DNA from: Anaerolineae bacterium
GTDB lineage: Bacteria; Chloroflexota; Anaerolineae; Aggregatilineales; JAFGMM01
NCBI GenBank assembly: GCA_027494055.1
Contig: JAOSJO010000012.1
Span: forward strand, 852,940-916,939
Reading direction: 5' to 3'
Length of the DNA: 64,000 bases
Below the pieces are notes generated by a model. It did no database searches and was not told the origin of the DNA. It was given only the letters and a program-made list of their open reading frames with translations. Each line of letters starts with the position of its first letter. The stretch's first letter is position 1. Positions 39,536-50,110 of the stretch are shown one piece after another. Made by a program: the position numbers and the translations under genes.

Positions 39536-39599
39536 CCCCTCTCTGCAATGAGGGGCGACCCTTTCGAGTCGCCCCTTCCTTACTCTCGGTGCGGTCGCG

Positions 39600-40897
39600 C
39601 TACTGCATCATCTCGCAGGCGGTGCGCGCCTCACGCATCTGCTCAGCGGCGGCGGCAAGGGCGTCCGCAGGTTCATCGCTCAGGCTGAGGATAGCCGCCA
39701 GGGCGGTGTTCATGGCATCGATGTGCTCCGGCCAGAAACAGATTCCAGGGCCGGCCTTGGCGATTTCCAGCGACCCGCGCATCAATGGGAACTCAGGACG
39801 GACCTCCTGGAGTTCGGGGTCATCGAAGATCGACGCGCGGCTTGGCGCGCCACCGGCTTCCGCGTAGATGCGGCCACCTTCCTTGCCGGTCGCGTAGATC
39901 AGGAACTGGAAAGCCGCGTTTAGGTTTGGTCCCTCGCTGTTGAGCGCGAAGAAGTAGCTGTGGGTGTATGGCGTGCGCAGGATGGTCCCGTCTTCCTGTT
40001 CCACGCCCGGCACGAGCGCGACCTGGATCACGTCTTTGTACTCGCTCGTCCCGTTGAGGATGATCGGGTACATGGCATTCCAGGCCGGGACCGCCATCGC
40101 AATCTGTCCGCCTCGATGGCTGCCAGGACCTCGCCAAACCCCATGGAGAGGATCTCAGGCGGGACCAGCTCTTCCTCAGCCAGAGTCTTCCAGTACTCCC
40201 CGGCGGCGACAGCCCCCGGACCATCGACAGCCGGGTTGCCCTCCTCATCGACGATCTCGCCGCCGAACGCCCACATGAAATTGTAGAACGTCTCCGGCAG
40301 GGTCTCGCCTACCACGCCATCGAAAGCCAAACCGTAGGGTGTTGGCGAGTCTGGATTCTGCGCCTGCGAGAACTGGCGCGCCAGCTCCAGCACCTCGTCC
40401 CAGGTGTTGGGCGGCTCTGAGATCAGGTCAGTCCGGTAGTAAAGGAACAGGGTGCTGATGTCGGTCGGCAGACCATAGATCTGGCCCTCGTAAACCGCCG
40501 GCACGAGGATGTCGTCCAGGTCCACATCCGTCATCTGCTCCGGACTGAGCTGTTCCAGGAAGGGGTCAAGCGGCAGGATGGCCCCCGCAGCGGCCAACTC
40601 ACCGACCATGGTCGACTGGATGAATGCGAGGTCGAAGGCGTCGGTGCCGGCCAGAAGCTGCGTGGGGATGAGGGTCAGGTACGTGTCACGCCCCTGCTCA
40701 ACAATCTCGACCGGGTTACCCGTGGCCTCCGTGTAGGCGGCAGCGACCTCTTTCATGCCGTCTGCCTCCGGGCCGCTCATGATCACCACCTTCACGAGCG
40801 GAAGCGGCTCGTCCTGCGCGATGGCAGGCGTCAGCCCTGAAGCGACAAGCAATGCCAGCAGCATTGCAGACGTTAATAGTCGGCGCAACATGTTCAC
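39600..40897 (-). CDS. Extracellular solute-binding protein family 1, MalE-like (frame broken once)
   Basis: About 432 residues after repair. The signal peptide is LTSAMLLALLVASGLTPAIA. The family-1 pattern follows: VKVVIMSGPEADGMKEVAAAYTEATG, GTDAFDLAFIQ, LPLDPFLEQ, IYGLPTDISTLFLYYRTDL, then WNAMYPIILNG and SYFFALNSEG. The break lies near 40108-40112, where one more base joins AIEAGQIAMAVPAW. It binds an oligosaccharide for the two permeases upstream in the operon. No ATPase gene is linked; a shared MsmK/UgpC-type ATPase elsewhere is usual for such systems. Confidence 0.86.
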
Positions 40898-41002
40898 TCC
40901 TCCTCAAATCTACTCATAGCCATGCGTTCAATTGTAACAGCGTTGTGTGATGTCCGGCTTCTCACCTCCTTCATCCATCCCCGCAGGCGGTCCATTGCAC
41001 CC

Positions 41003-41830
41003 CTATTTGATCGCCCCCATGGTGAGACCGCCCACGATATAGCGTTGCAGGAGAAATACAAAGACCAGGATCGGGAGCATGATGATCACTGCCGCTGCGA
41101 ACATCTGCCCCCACTGGATCTGATAGCTGGTGACGAAAATCCCGGCAACAACGGGCAGGGTGCGCGAGCGTTCGGTAAGGGAGAGGCCGAAGGCAAAGAG
41201 GTACTCATTCCACGAGAATACCAGGTTCAGGATGAGCGTTGCCAGGATGCCAGAGCGCGCCACGGGGAGGACGACCCTGACGATAATGTGCCACAGGCTC
41301 GCGCCGTCGACCTGCGCCGCCTCCTCAAGCTCCACGGGCACATCCTGGATGAAGATCTGCGTCATCCAGATGACGAACGCCAGGCTGAACGTCAGGTGGG
41401 CGATGACGAGGCCAGGTACGGTATCGATGATGCCCACATGCGAATACATGATGAAGAAGGGAATGATCGAGACCGCCGGCGGCATCATCCGGCTCGAAAG
41501 GATCCAGAAGGCCAAATCGCGACCTCCGGTGCTCCAACGCGCGATGCTGTAGGCCGCCGGAATGCCCAGCAACCCTGCCAGCGCCGTGGCGCCACAGGCG
41601 ACCAGGATACTGTTCACCAGAAAGTCGCCCACATTGGCGCGCTCAAAGACCTCGAAGTAGTTGTCGAACGTCAGCGTGGGGCTGATCTCGCTCCGCGCAA
41701 TGGCGTCACTGGGCTGCAATGAGCTGAAGACCAGCCACACCAGGGGAAGAACCCAGATGCAGAGAATCAACAGCCAAAGCAGGTAGGTCAGAGGCGTAAG
41801 CCATCGCCTTCGCGTTGCGCCCAGTCTCAT
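41003..41830 (-). CDS. Carbohydrate ABC transporter permease (MalG type)
   Basis: 275 residues, intact. It has six hydrophobic segments. The EAA loop is VPVELEEAAQVDGASLWHIIVRVVLPVARSG and the C terminus is RYIVGGLTMGAIK, both diagnostic of MalG-type subunits. Its ATG overlaps the stop of the MalF-type gene by four bases (ATGA), implying translational coupling. Confidence 0.93.
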   Translation of the reverse strand: MRLGATRRRWLTPLTYLLWLLILCIWVLPLVWLVFSSLQPSDAIARSEISPTLTFDNYFEVFERANVGDFLVNSILVACGATALAGLLGIPAAYSIARWSTGGRDLAFWILSSRMMPPAVSIIPFFIMYSHVGIIDTVPGLVIAHLTFSLAFVIWMTQIFIQDVPVELEEAAQVDGASLWHIIVRVVLPVARSGILATLILNLVFSWNEYLFAFGLSLTERSRTLPVVAGIFVTSYQIQWGQMFAAAVIIMLPILVFVFLLQRYIVGGLTMGAIK

Positions 41831-42779
41831 GTCCTTAGCTCCCTGCCCAGGAATGCCCGTGTGAGATAGCGGCTGAGGATCAGCACGATGATGAGCACGA
41901 CCACCGAAATCGCCGCCCCCTGGCCGTAGTTGCGAATGCGCAGCGTGAGCGTGACGATATGGACGTTGATCAGGCGGTATGCGGCTGCATTGCCAAACAA
42001 GGACCAGACGGTCTCGAAAACCTTGAGGGCATCCATGGCGCGGAGGAGGACGACGACCAGAATGGCCGGCTTCAGAAGGGGCAGGACGATGCGACGCACC
42101 GTCTGCCAGTAGCCCGCGCCATCCACCAGGGCAGACTCAAGAACTTCCACCGGGAGCGCATAGAGACCGCTTACCAGGACCAGCGTGACAAAGGGCGTCC
42201 ACTGCCAGACATCGATGAGCACGATTGTGAGAAAGCCATAATTGGCGTTCAGGTTGCTCACAAGCCAGGGTCCGATGACGGGGAGAGCGTTGATGAGCGG
42301 GATGGGTTGGCCGGTCAGCCAGGGCACCGGCGCAATCCCAACCAGGCCCAACAGGTGATTGACCATGCCGCCGTCCAACTGAACAGCGCCTTCCACATCA
42401 GCCCGACCACAATGGGCGTGACCATCATCGGGGCCAGCAGCAGCGTTCGCGTCGCGCGCGCCCCCGGAAACTCGGTGACCAGGAAGAGCGCCAGCAGGAA
42501 GCCAAGAACCATCTCAACGGTCACGACGATTGCCACGAACTCCACCGTGCGGGCTGTGGTCTCCCACGTCACGCTATCGCCGAGCACTTGCCGGTAGTTT
42601 TCAAGGCCGATCCAGGGCCAATCGCCACGGAGATTGCGCGATACGACATAGCGCAGGCTGATATTGAGCGTGTAAAAGAACGGGAAGATGGTGACCATGA
42701 AAAGCACAAGCGCGGCGGGTACGATCCAGGGAGGTATCGGAAACCGCCGGTGGCCGACGCCGAGGCGATCATCCACCAA
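41827..42779 (-). CDS. Carbohydrate ABC transporter permease (MalF type; frame broken once)
   Basis: About 317 residues after repair. It has hydrophobic segments typical of MalF/UgpA: FPIPPWIVPAALVLFMV near the start, LFLVTEFPGARATRTLLLAPMM, then LIDVWQWTPFVTLVLVSGLYALPVEVLESALVDGA as the EAA region. One base is missing near 42380-42383; adding C gives WKALFQLDGGMVNHLLG. The start is uncertain: TTG 42779 or the next GTG. It is the first gene of the leftward operon and pairs with MalG downstream. Confidence 0.85.
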
Positions 42780-43165
42780 AGAGCGTATTCGACTGGGGAT
42801 CAGCGGGCGTGCAGGTTGGGGAAAACGGTTTCTGGCTCACGGGTTTGTGCTCTCAGGAGAGTCTGGGAAGATTGCACCTGAAACCTGAGCTTATTGTGGC
42901 TCATGAGAAGAAGATTGACAAACACGCGCAGCCTGCAATGCGCGTGACTCGGGACGAGTGACCGCCATGACCATCGCCTGGTATGGTGGAGTCAGGGAAC
43001 GGCCTTGCCGAACTGCTTTCGAAGTGGTCAGGGTTGAGACTAATCAGGCCAACATGGAGCCGCCAACTATTGCACCAACCCTCGATGTGGGTGAAGATCG
43101 CGGTACGCGGCGCAGGGCGCTCGTGGCTGACACCGGCGCTGGGGTCTTGGGAGGTTTGCGCTGCG
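42780..43165. other. Intergenic region upstream of the MalFG operon
   Basis: 386 bases with no convincing gene. It contains one copy of a dispersed repeat (42890-42931) and otherwise presumably holds the promoter of the leftward transporter operon. Confidence 0.45.
42890..42931 (-). repeat. Dispersed repeat, copy 1
   Basis: The reverse complement matches plus-strand 60064-60106 at about 37 of 42 positions, including the identical stretch GAGCCACAATAAG. Several of the differences fall at what would be third codon positions. It could be a relic of a mobile element or of a small gene. Confidence 0.5.
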
Positions 43166-43667
43166 CTACGCCTTCGCCAGAACCTTCCTCATGGGCTGCA
43201 CCTTCAGCCCATGTCCCTCAAAACTCCACCCTGACCTGACGCCGGTCGATCGCTTGTACCCCATCGCCAGGTAGAATGGCACGGCGTAAAGGGTTGCGGC
43301 AACCCGGATCACCGTCGAGCCTTCCAGGACACAGGCCTCCTCGAAGCACACAACCAGGCTCCGTCCTATGCCCTGCCGATGGTGGTCGCCCCTGACAAAG
43401 AGGCTTTTGTAGCCTCTCCTTTCGTCCTCGCAGCACGCCCACGATCTCGCCGCCGTCCACGGCGACGAACACCATCGCGGCGCGAATCACGCGGGCGATG
43501 GCTTCCTTGTGCGCCGGGTTTGACGACCTGGCGTATCGGAAGGGGCCCAAGAACAGCCCTCTTTCATCGGGTGGCGCGAAGGAGAGATTGTACGCGCCAT
43601 AGGTATCGGCGATGAGCGTGCCCACGTCCGCTGCATCGCTCTCCTGGTACGGGCGTATCGTGATCAT
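43166..43667 (-). CDS. GNAT-family N-acetyltransferase (frame broken once)
   Basis: About 167 residues after repair. It starts MITIRPYQESDAADV (ATG 43667, with GGGGGA upstream), has VFVAVDGGEIVGVLRG for beta-4, and after repair the acetyl-CoA motif YKSLFVRGDHHRQGIGRSLV (the R/Q-x-x-G-x-G/A loop). FYLAMGYKRSTGV forms the C-terminal strand. One base is missing near 43411; adding G gives KERGYKSLF. The substrate is unknown. It is not clearly linked to its neighbours. Confidence 0.82.
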
Positions 43668-43970
43668 GCGTGTATCCCCCCTACGATCGTCCATGCCGAC
43701 CATGTTATGACGCTTGCCTGGGGCGCAGGCAATTTGCCTTCTCCATTATGTCCAGCCAAACGGCAGCCTCGGTCACGGCTTTTCTATGGTGTGCGGCCTG
43801 CCTGTCCTGGCTACTTGTCTCATCCGGTCATCGAACCCGCTACCGGGTCTTGCGCGGGTTGATAGGAACAGAAAGCCTGCCGCATCCGGCAGACCCTCTG
43901 AGCGGATAGCGTTTTCGGCCCCACAGCCATCCCGGGACACAGCGCATTGACGGCTGAGCTGCTTCGAAGT
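43668..43970. other. Intergenic region
   Basis: 303 bases. Apart from the hairpin at 43877-43892 I see nothing identifiable. Confidence 0.4.
43877..43892 (-). terminator. Stem-loop terminator of the FtsX/LolD-type operon
   Basis: CTGCCG (43877-43882) pairs with CGGCAG (43887-43892) around a 4-base loop. On the minus strand it is followed by GCTTTCTGTT. It lies about 80 bases past the permease stop. Confidence 0.5.
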
Positions 43971-46828
43971 CTACTCGTACCGCAGAACGTTCAGCGGCTT
44001 CTCACCGGAAGCGCCCCACGCTGTGGTCGTGGCAGCGACCAGCGCGACCAGGATGCACAATCCCATCAGCAGCAGCGCCGAACCGTAGGGGACGACGCCC
44101 GCCAGGCCGACCGCTGCCGTCAACATGACCAGCGCCACCAGCCCGATCCCCACGCCAATCAGCCCGCCGATCAGGCCCAGGACACCGTTCTCGAGCAGCA
44201 ACATCGCCAGCACGCGCTCGCGTTGCAGCCCCACCGACTTCATTATGGCGATCTCGCGCCGGCGCTCCATGGTGCTCAGTGCCACCGAGTTGGCGATCAC
44301 CACCCCCACCCACGATCAGCCCCAGCGCCGCCACCAGCACCGGAAACGCGATCAGTTGGCCGAGCAGGCCGTTAATCAGCGAGTCGAGCATCGACGTTTC
44401 GAGCACAAAGACGCCGGGCACGCTGCCCAGTTCCCGGCGGAGGGTCGGGAAGTAGCTCTCCTCCACGTCAGCGACCACCATCGGAAAGCCGGGCGAGAGG
44501 CCCCTGGGTATGGCATCGAGCGGGCGCTCAGGGGCGCTTGTAGGGTGCTGCCCCCATGTTCACCATCCCGCCTCCTTCAGCGATGCCCACCACCTCGAAC
44601 GTGATGGTTACTCCCGCGCCGCTGCCCTCCTGTTCGCCGCCGGTTGAACTGCCGAAAATGCTTCCGCCTCCAGTGAACTCGAACGTGAGCCTGTCGCCGA
44701 CGTTGATCCCAATCCAGCGCACTGCGTCGCTTTCGGTGACGACCAGGGCCGGCGCGCCTGCGTCGTCGCGTGTCAGCCCCCGGCCCGCGACAACGTTGGT
44801 TCGAGGCAAGTTCTCCAGGTCGATGCCGCCCAGGTTACCCAGCGCGCTTCGCATCATCTGGTCCACCAGGCGAGGCCGGTCCGCTGCTTCGCCGTACATC
44901 AATCCGCCCTGGGCAATGCCTTCGCGCATGAGTCCGCGCACGTCGTTAGCCGTCAGAGTCTCGCCCGTGCCGGCGCGCTCTAGCGACACCAGGCGCACAC
45001 CGTAGCTCCGCGTCACCTGATAGCTCCGAACGCCCTCCATCGCCCCGAGGGTTTCCTCGAGGCGGGGAATCATCATCGGGTTGATGGTCGTGACAACTGC
45101 GTTGCCACCAAACCCTTCGTTGAGCGCGTAGTCTAACATGTTGGTGATGGTGTCAGTGAACAAGGTGATCACGCTCAATGAGAACACGCCCACCACCAGC
45201 GCCAGCAGCGTTGTGGCGTTGCGCCTGCGCCCGACGCGCATCTGCCGCAGTGCCACCGTGAGATCAACAACGCCGAACGACGGGAAGAAGCGCCCCACCA
45301 ACCAGATCAGGATCGTGAGCAGCACATAGAACACGCCGGCGGCGACGAACGCCCCGACGATGATGGCGATGGCCGTCTGCCAGCTATCCACGAGGCCGCG
45401 CACAATCAGGATCAGCGCACCCATCATCAAGACCAAGGCGGCCAACGTGCCCAGACACCCGGCCTTGGGCACTATCGCGTCAGACGGGCGCAGCACAATC
45501 GCTGGGCGCACCTGTCCTGCGGAGAGCGTGGGGAGGAAGCCGAACACCGTCGTTACCAGCGTGCCCACGACCAGACCGTTCAGGGCCGGCCCCGGCGCGA
45601 CCTGGAAGGCAAGCTGCTGTGCGACGAACACCTCGGCGGCGCTCTTGAGGACGAACACCGTCCCCCAGCCGAGCACAATCCCCGCCAGGCTTCCGACCAC
45701 GCCCATGATGAATGCCTCGACCAGAAAGAGGACCGTCACCTGGCGGGCTTGCAGGCCAATCGTCTTGAGCACGGCCACTTCGAGCGTGCGCCGCCGCACG
45801 ATCACCTGCATGGTGTTGACGATGCCGATGCTGCCGATGAGCAGCGAGAGCAGCCCCATGACCGTCACTAACTGGTTGAGGTTGCTGGCAAGCTCGGCAT
45901 AGACCTGCTCCAGGTCTTCGGTCGTCGTGGAGTCGAAGTACGGGAACTGCCGGAGGATGGCGCGGTCGATTTCCTCCACCCGTGCCGGGTCTTTCAGTTG
46001 CAGGTAGAGGACGTTGGCCTGTGTTTCCAGGTTGTTGAAATACTGCACCGCCCGACTGTCAAGGTAGTAGAAGCCAAAGATAGCGTTAAGCGCGTCGAGG
46101 CCGATGGTCTTGACCTCTGCCTCGACCGGGACAACTCCGCGCAGTGTGAAGTCAACGCTCGCGCCAGTGACGTGCACCACGTCGCCAACTTTCACGTCCA
46201 GGGTGTCGGCAAGGTTCTCGCTGAGGACGATATCCGACGGCGACTTGAAAAGCGCCGCCAGAGGGACCCCATCGAGCGATGTAACCGCGCTATAGAATGG
46301 GTAGACCTGCGCGTCGATCAGGATCGGCGTCAGATGCGTGGCTTGATTGCCGGTGGCGGGGGCAGTAACAGTCGCGCCATTGCCCGCGCCCAGGACAAGG
46401 CTTAACATGTTCCCCAGAGCCTGGCGGTAAGTGATCTGGACTTCGCCGGGGTATTGGGTGTCGAGCCACCGGCGAATTTCGGCGAGGCCCCTTGCGCTGA
46501 CGCGGTACTCGGTGAAGAGGTCCTGACCGAAGAAGTTTGCGACCTCTTGATTCAGGAAGCCGTCGTTCACGGCGCGCTGCATCCTCGCGTATAGCCGGCT
46601 CCCAGGTTCGGGCGGCCCGGCAGTGACGACCTGCAACTGGATATCGCCGCGATTATTGGCCTGGAGATTCCCCCGGAGTGTCGCGTCAATCATCGTCGCC
46701 AGGGTTTGCAGGCTCACGATGGCCGCCACGCCCGCCGCGATGCACAGCAGCGCGAAGAAGGTGCGCCGCCCGTTCACGCACAGGTCGTTGAGCGAGTGCC
46801 CGACGTAAAAGGCGATTTGCTCGAACAT
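43971..46828 (-). CDS. FtsX/MacB-type ABC transporter permease, large two-module form (frame broken twice)
   Basis: About 953 residues after repair. An N-terminal membrane segment and a large extracytoplasmic MacB-type core (residues ~40-300) lead to three membrane segments (QLVTVMGLLSLLIGSIGIVNTM). A second module then repeats the arrangement and ends with three more (IANSVALSTMERRREIAIMKSVGL). The two-module layout, with two FtsX domains in one chain, is common in lipoprotein or peptide exporters. Breaks: the G4 run 44531-44534 (one extra) and the C5 run 44303-44307 (one extra; removal gives LIVGGVVIANSVAL). Start ATG 46828 lies 10 bases after the ATPase gene. It probably extracts or exports a lipid-linked or peptide substrate. 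Confidence 0.85.
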
Positions 46829-46838
46829 GACCCGCCCC

Positions 46839-47616
46839 CTACGCCTGCGCCCCGGCTGACTTGGACTTGTCAAGCTGCTCTTTCAACTGCTTGACGGCGG
46901 CAAGCTGCGCGGACGAACGCGGGTCAATGTCCTCGACAACGCAGCCGTCCACGAGCAAAATCAGGCGATCGACCTGGGCGGCGACATCCATATCGTGTGT
47001 GACGACGACGACGGTTGTGTTCATGTTCCGGCGCACGTCATGCAGCGCCGTCATCACGACCGCACTCGCTTCGGTGTCAAGGTTGCCGGTTGGCTCGTCC
47101 GCCAGGAGCAGCGGCGGGTTGTTGGCGAGCGCGCGGGCGATAGCGACGCGCTGTTGCTGCCCACCTGAAAGTTGCGCGGGACGGTGATCCAGACGGTCGC
47201 TCAGACCGAGCATTTCCAGGACTTCTTGGGCGCGCTGGGACGGGCTGAATCGGCGCTGGCGGGCGAACTGAACCGGCAGTGCGACGTTCTCCAGCGCGGT
47301 CAGGGTCGGGATCAGGTTGTAGGCCTGGAACACAAACCCAATCTTCTCGTTGCGGATGCGTGTCAGCGCGCGCTCTTTCAGGTGGGTGATGTCCACGCCG
47401 TCGATATAGACCTTACCCGACGTTGGCGCGTCCAGCCCTCCGATCAGGCCCAGTAGGGTCGATTTACCGCTCCCCCGATGGCCCAATAACGCCAACGAAC
47501 TCTCCCTGGCGAACCTTCAGAGTGACGCCCCGGAGCGCATGGACAATAACCTCGCCCGCTCTCAGGTCACGCTTCAGATCCTCAACCCGCAAGACATAAC
47601 CGTTGCTGGTGGTCAT
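46839..47616 (-). CDS. LolD/MacB-type ABC transporter ATP-binding protein (frame broken inside Walker A)
   Basis: About 258 residues after repair. It starts MTTSNGYVLRVEDLKRDLRAGE. Walker A becomes GPSGSGKSTLL once one base is removed from the C5 run 47472-47476. The Q-loop is VFQAYNLIP, the signature LSGGQQQRVAIARAL and Walker B LLLADEPTGNLD, all typical of the LolD/MacB group. It powers the large FtsX-type permease directly downstream. The C-terminal tail (about 30 charged residues) is longer than usual. Confidence 0.87.
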
Positions 47617-47816
47617 CGTCCCCCTCCCCCCTCAGCTCAGAGACACATCACGGGTTATTCCCATTGAGGCAGCGATGATACCGCGAAAACGTATAAGATG
47701 GGAATATCGTGGGGTGGGGGGCGAAAGTGCCATCCGCCCCGACTTCTGTGGTGGCCTTAGCCTACACCCAATTCTTGCGTGACCGCAGTGTCTCTTCATT
47801 GAACGCCCTATCGCCT

Positions 47817-49062
47817 TGACCTTCCCCGATTTCTCGGACACAAGAAATGTCGTAGACTGGAGAAATCAGGAGGAGCTATGGACAAGCGCTATCGGACGTA
47901 CACGCAAGAGTTCAAGCTGGAAGCGCTGGAGCTGCTGATGCACAGTGGCAAGAGTGCGGCGCAGCTGGAGCGGGAGCTAGGGATCACCAAAGGGCTGCTG
48001 CTGAAGTGGCGCGACCGTTACCAGGTGCGACGGGAGGGGCGCGGTGAGCCTGGCTCCGACAGATCTGGCGGCGGCGCAGGCAGAGGTGCGGCAGTTGCGG
48101 CGGCAGTTGGCTATTGCCGAGCAGGAGCGCGACATCCTAAAAAAGCGGTGAGCATTTTCAGTCGTCTCGAGGGCTGAAGTATGCCTTCATTGCGGGGCAT
48201 GCAGGAGAGTACGCGGTACGACGGATGTGTCAGGTGTTGGGGGTATCGCCCAGCGGCTACTACGCGTGGCTGAACCGGCCGCCCAGCGCACGCCAGCAAA
48301 CCAACGAACCGTTGTTGGCGGCGATCCGGGGGAGTATGACGCCAGCCGCCAGACCTATGGCAGCCCGCGCATTCACGCGGCGCTGCGTAACAAGGGCTGC
48401 GCGTGGGGCGCAAGCGGGTGGCTCGTCTGATGCGCAGCGCGGGCCTGGTGGCCAAGGGGCCGTGGCGGAAGCGTCCGCGCACCACCCAGCGTGCGCCCGA
48501 GGCGGTAGCGGCGCCCAACCTGCTGGGGCAAGACTTCACCGCCAGTCGTCCGAATGAGAAATGGGTGGCGGACATCACCTACATCGAGACGCTGGAAGGT
48601 TGGCTCTATCTGGCGCTGGTATTGGACCTGTTCAGCCGCGCTATCGTCGGCTGGGCGATGGCCGACCACCTGCGGGCCACCCTGGTTGAGAGTGCCTTGC
48701 AGATGGCGCTGGGTCGCCGCACCCCGACGGCAACCTGCTCCACCACTCCGACCAGGGCAGCCAGTACACCAGCACCTGGGTGCAGACGCTGTTGGCCCAG
48801 CATCACATCCAGGTCAGCATGAACGGCGTGGGCAACTGCTACGACAATGCACCGATGGAAAGTTTCATCGGCACCCTGAAGACCGAGTGCGCCGACGCCC
48901 TTTGCTACGCGGGCCGAGGCGCGCCGGGTGATCTTCGAGTATCTCGAAGTCTGGTACAACCGCCAGCGGCTGCACTCATCCTTGGGCTATGTCAGCCCTG
49001 CCGCTTTCGATCAGCAGTATGCCGACGAAATCAAGACTGTCCGGTAAAACGGGGCAAGGTCA
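47817..49062 (+). mobile_element. IS3-family insertion sequence, 1,246 bp, with 3-bp target duplication
   Basis: Imperfect terminal inverted repeats lie at 47817-47840 and 49038-49062 (outer end TGACCTT-CCCCG, inner end CGGACA). CCT flanks both ends (47814-47816 and 49063-49065), the 3-bp duplication expected of IS3 elements. Inside is an OrfA/OrfB pair with an A6G slippage site. It sits between the LolD-type ATPase gene and a TPR gene fragment. Confidence 0.85.
47878..49047 (+). pseudogene. IS3-family transposase OrfA/OrfB, several frame breaks
   Basis: OrfA (ATG 47878) has the IS3 helix-turn-helix (YTQEFKLEALELL, ELGITKGLLLKWRDRY) and the coiled coil [22 protein letters not shown]. It ends at TGA 48149-48151 just after the slippery A6G (48139-48145), the classic site for the OrfAB fusion. 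OrfB carries the DDE core: VADITYIETLEGW, HHSDQGSQYTS and MESFIGTLKTE. At least six one-base shifts (near 48034, 48172, 48330, 48405, 48733 and 48905) interrupt the frames, so this copy as written cannot make transposase. Given indels elsewhere in the window, some of these may be sequence errors. Confidence 0.8.
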
Positions 49063-49190
49063 CCTCCACCGCTCCCGCGACGGGCATTTCACGTCAAACC
49101 AAGATGGCCCACTTCTACTTCCCCGCTCCAGGTTCAATGGCAGAGCTTCTGCCGTTGTCAATAGCTACCTTTGCCTCGGCTTTCAATCCC
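49063..49190. repeat. Gap with a partial copy of a dispersed element
   Basis: On the minus strand about 49115-49150 contains AGAAGCTCTGCCATTGAAC followed by GGGGAAGTAGA, matching plus-strand 62118-62158 closely. No gene is present. Confidence 0.4.
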
Positions 49191-50110
49191 CTAGATAGAT
49201 GCTTCATCCTCGCTATTTCCACCATGCCGCATCAGGATGTCGGACACCATGTTCTCGAACTTCAGCGCTTTGCCTCGCTCAAGCGCCTCCTGGTATCGCT
49301 CACGGGGGAGCGCCGTCTCCAGTTGACGGCACGTTCGCGCGAACAGCGCGTCATCAAGGTAGAGGTTGCCCGCCAGAGCGCCCGCCCACACCCCGACCTG
49401 TTCACTTAAGCCAAGATGTAGCGAGTAGGCCATCGCGCAGGTCAGTGCGCACCAATTCCGGGGCAATGTCCAGCTCGCGCGCGATCATCAGCGACTCAAG
49501 CAACGCCGACCGGGCAGCTTCGACGTTCCCCTGGGCAAGATAGGCATAGGCCAGGTTGCGCTGCAGAGCGCAGATATACCGGAGCGTGCCGTTTCTCCGC
49601 GCCATCTGCAAGCCTTCGCGCAAATCCGTCAGCGCGCCACCGACATCGCCCTGCCGCAGCCGGGTGTAACCCAACATCGACAGACCGTAGATGATCTGCC
49701 GCTGTGTCCCGACGGCGCGCACCTCCTCTATCCCTTCAACGAAGTAGGCGCAAGCGCGTTCGAGTCGATCCTGCGCAACGGCTGCTGCGCCGAGATTGAT
49801 CAACCCCACACCCAGAAGCCGCCGGAAACCGAGCGAACGACACAGGCTGACGGCCTGCAGAAGGGCCTTCTCAGCGCGGTCGTAATCCTTGAGCCGGGTC
49901 AATACATCGCCCAAGGCAAGAAGCGCGCTGCAGAACTCGCTTCCTTTCTCCTCGGCCTCCATCAGGTCCCGATGACGCGAGAAGTAATGGTACGCACGCT
50001 CGTAATCCCCAGGATGTGTTGGTCACCCGTGTTGACGGCTCGCCAGCGACACGCCCGGATTTGCCTGCGCATGAGAATGCTGAACCGGATGAAGGCCAGC
50101 CCGGTGTACT
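49191..50110 (-). pseudogene. TPR-repeat protein fragment, 5' truncated
   Basis: About 270 residues of tetratricopeptide repeats: ALLALGDVLTRLKDYDRAEKALLQA, GLINLGAAAVAQDRLERACAYF, LSMLGYTRLRQGDVGGAL and LQRNLAYAYLAQGNVEAA. The frame shifts near 49445-49460 (joins IAPELVALTCAMAYSL). Upstream of about 49960 repeat-like coding continues (LGDYERAYHYFSRHRDL) but stops and shifts accumulate, and the similarity ends at the neighbouring gene's stop. The sequence resembles the C-terminal TPR tail of large LuxR/AfsR-type or AAA regulators. It is probably a remnant of such a gene, cut by rearrangement. Confidence 0.6.

Noticed and set aside
48139..48145. A6G run as one more sequencing indel
   Set aside because: Its position just before the OrfA stop in an IS3 element matches the known programmed -1 slippage site, so it is treated as functional.
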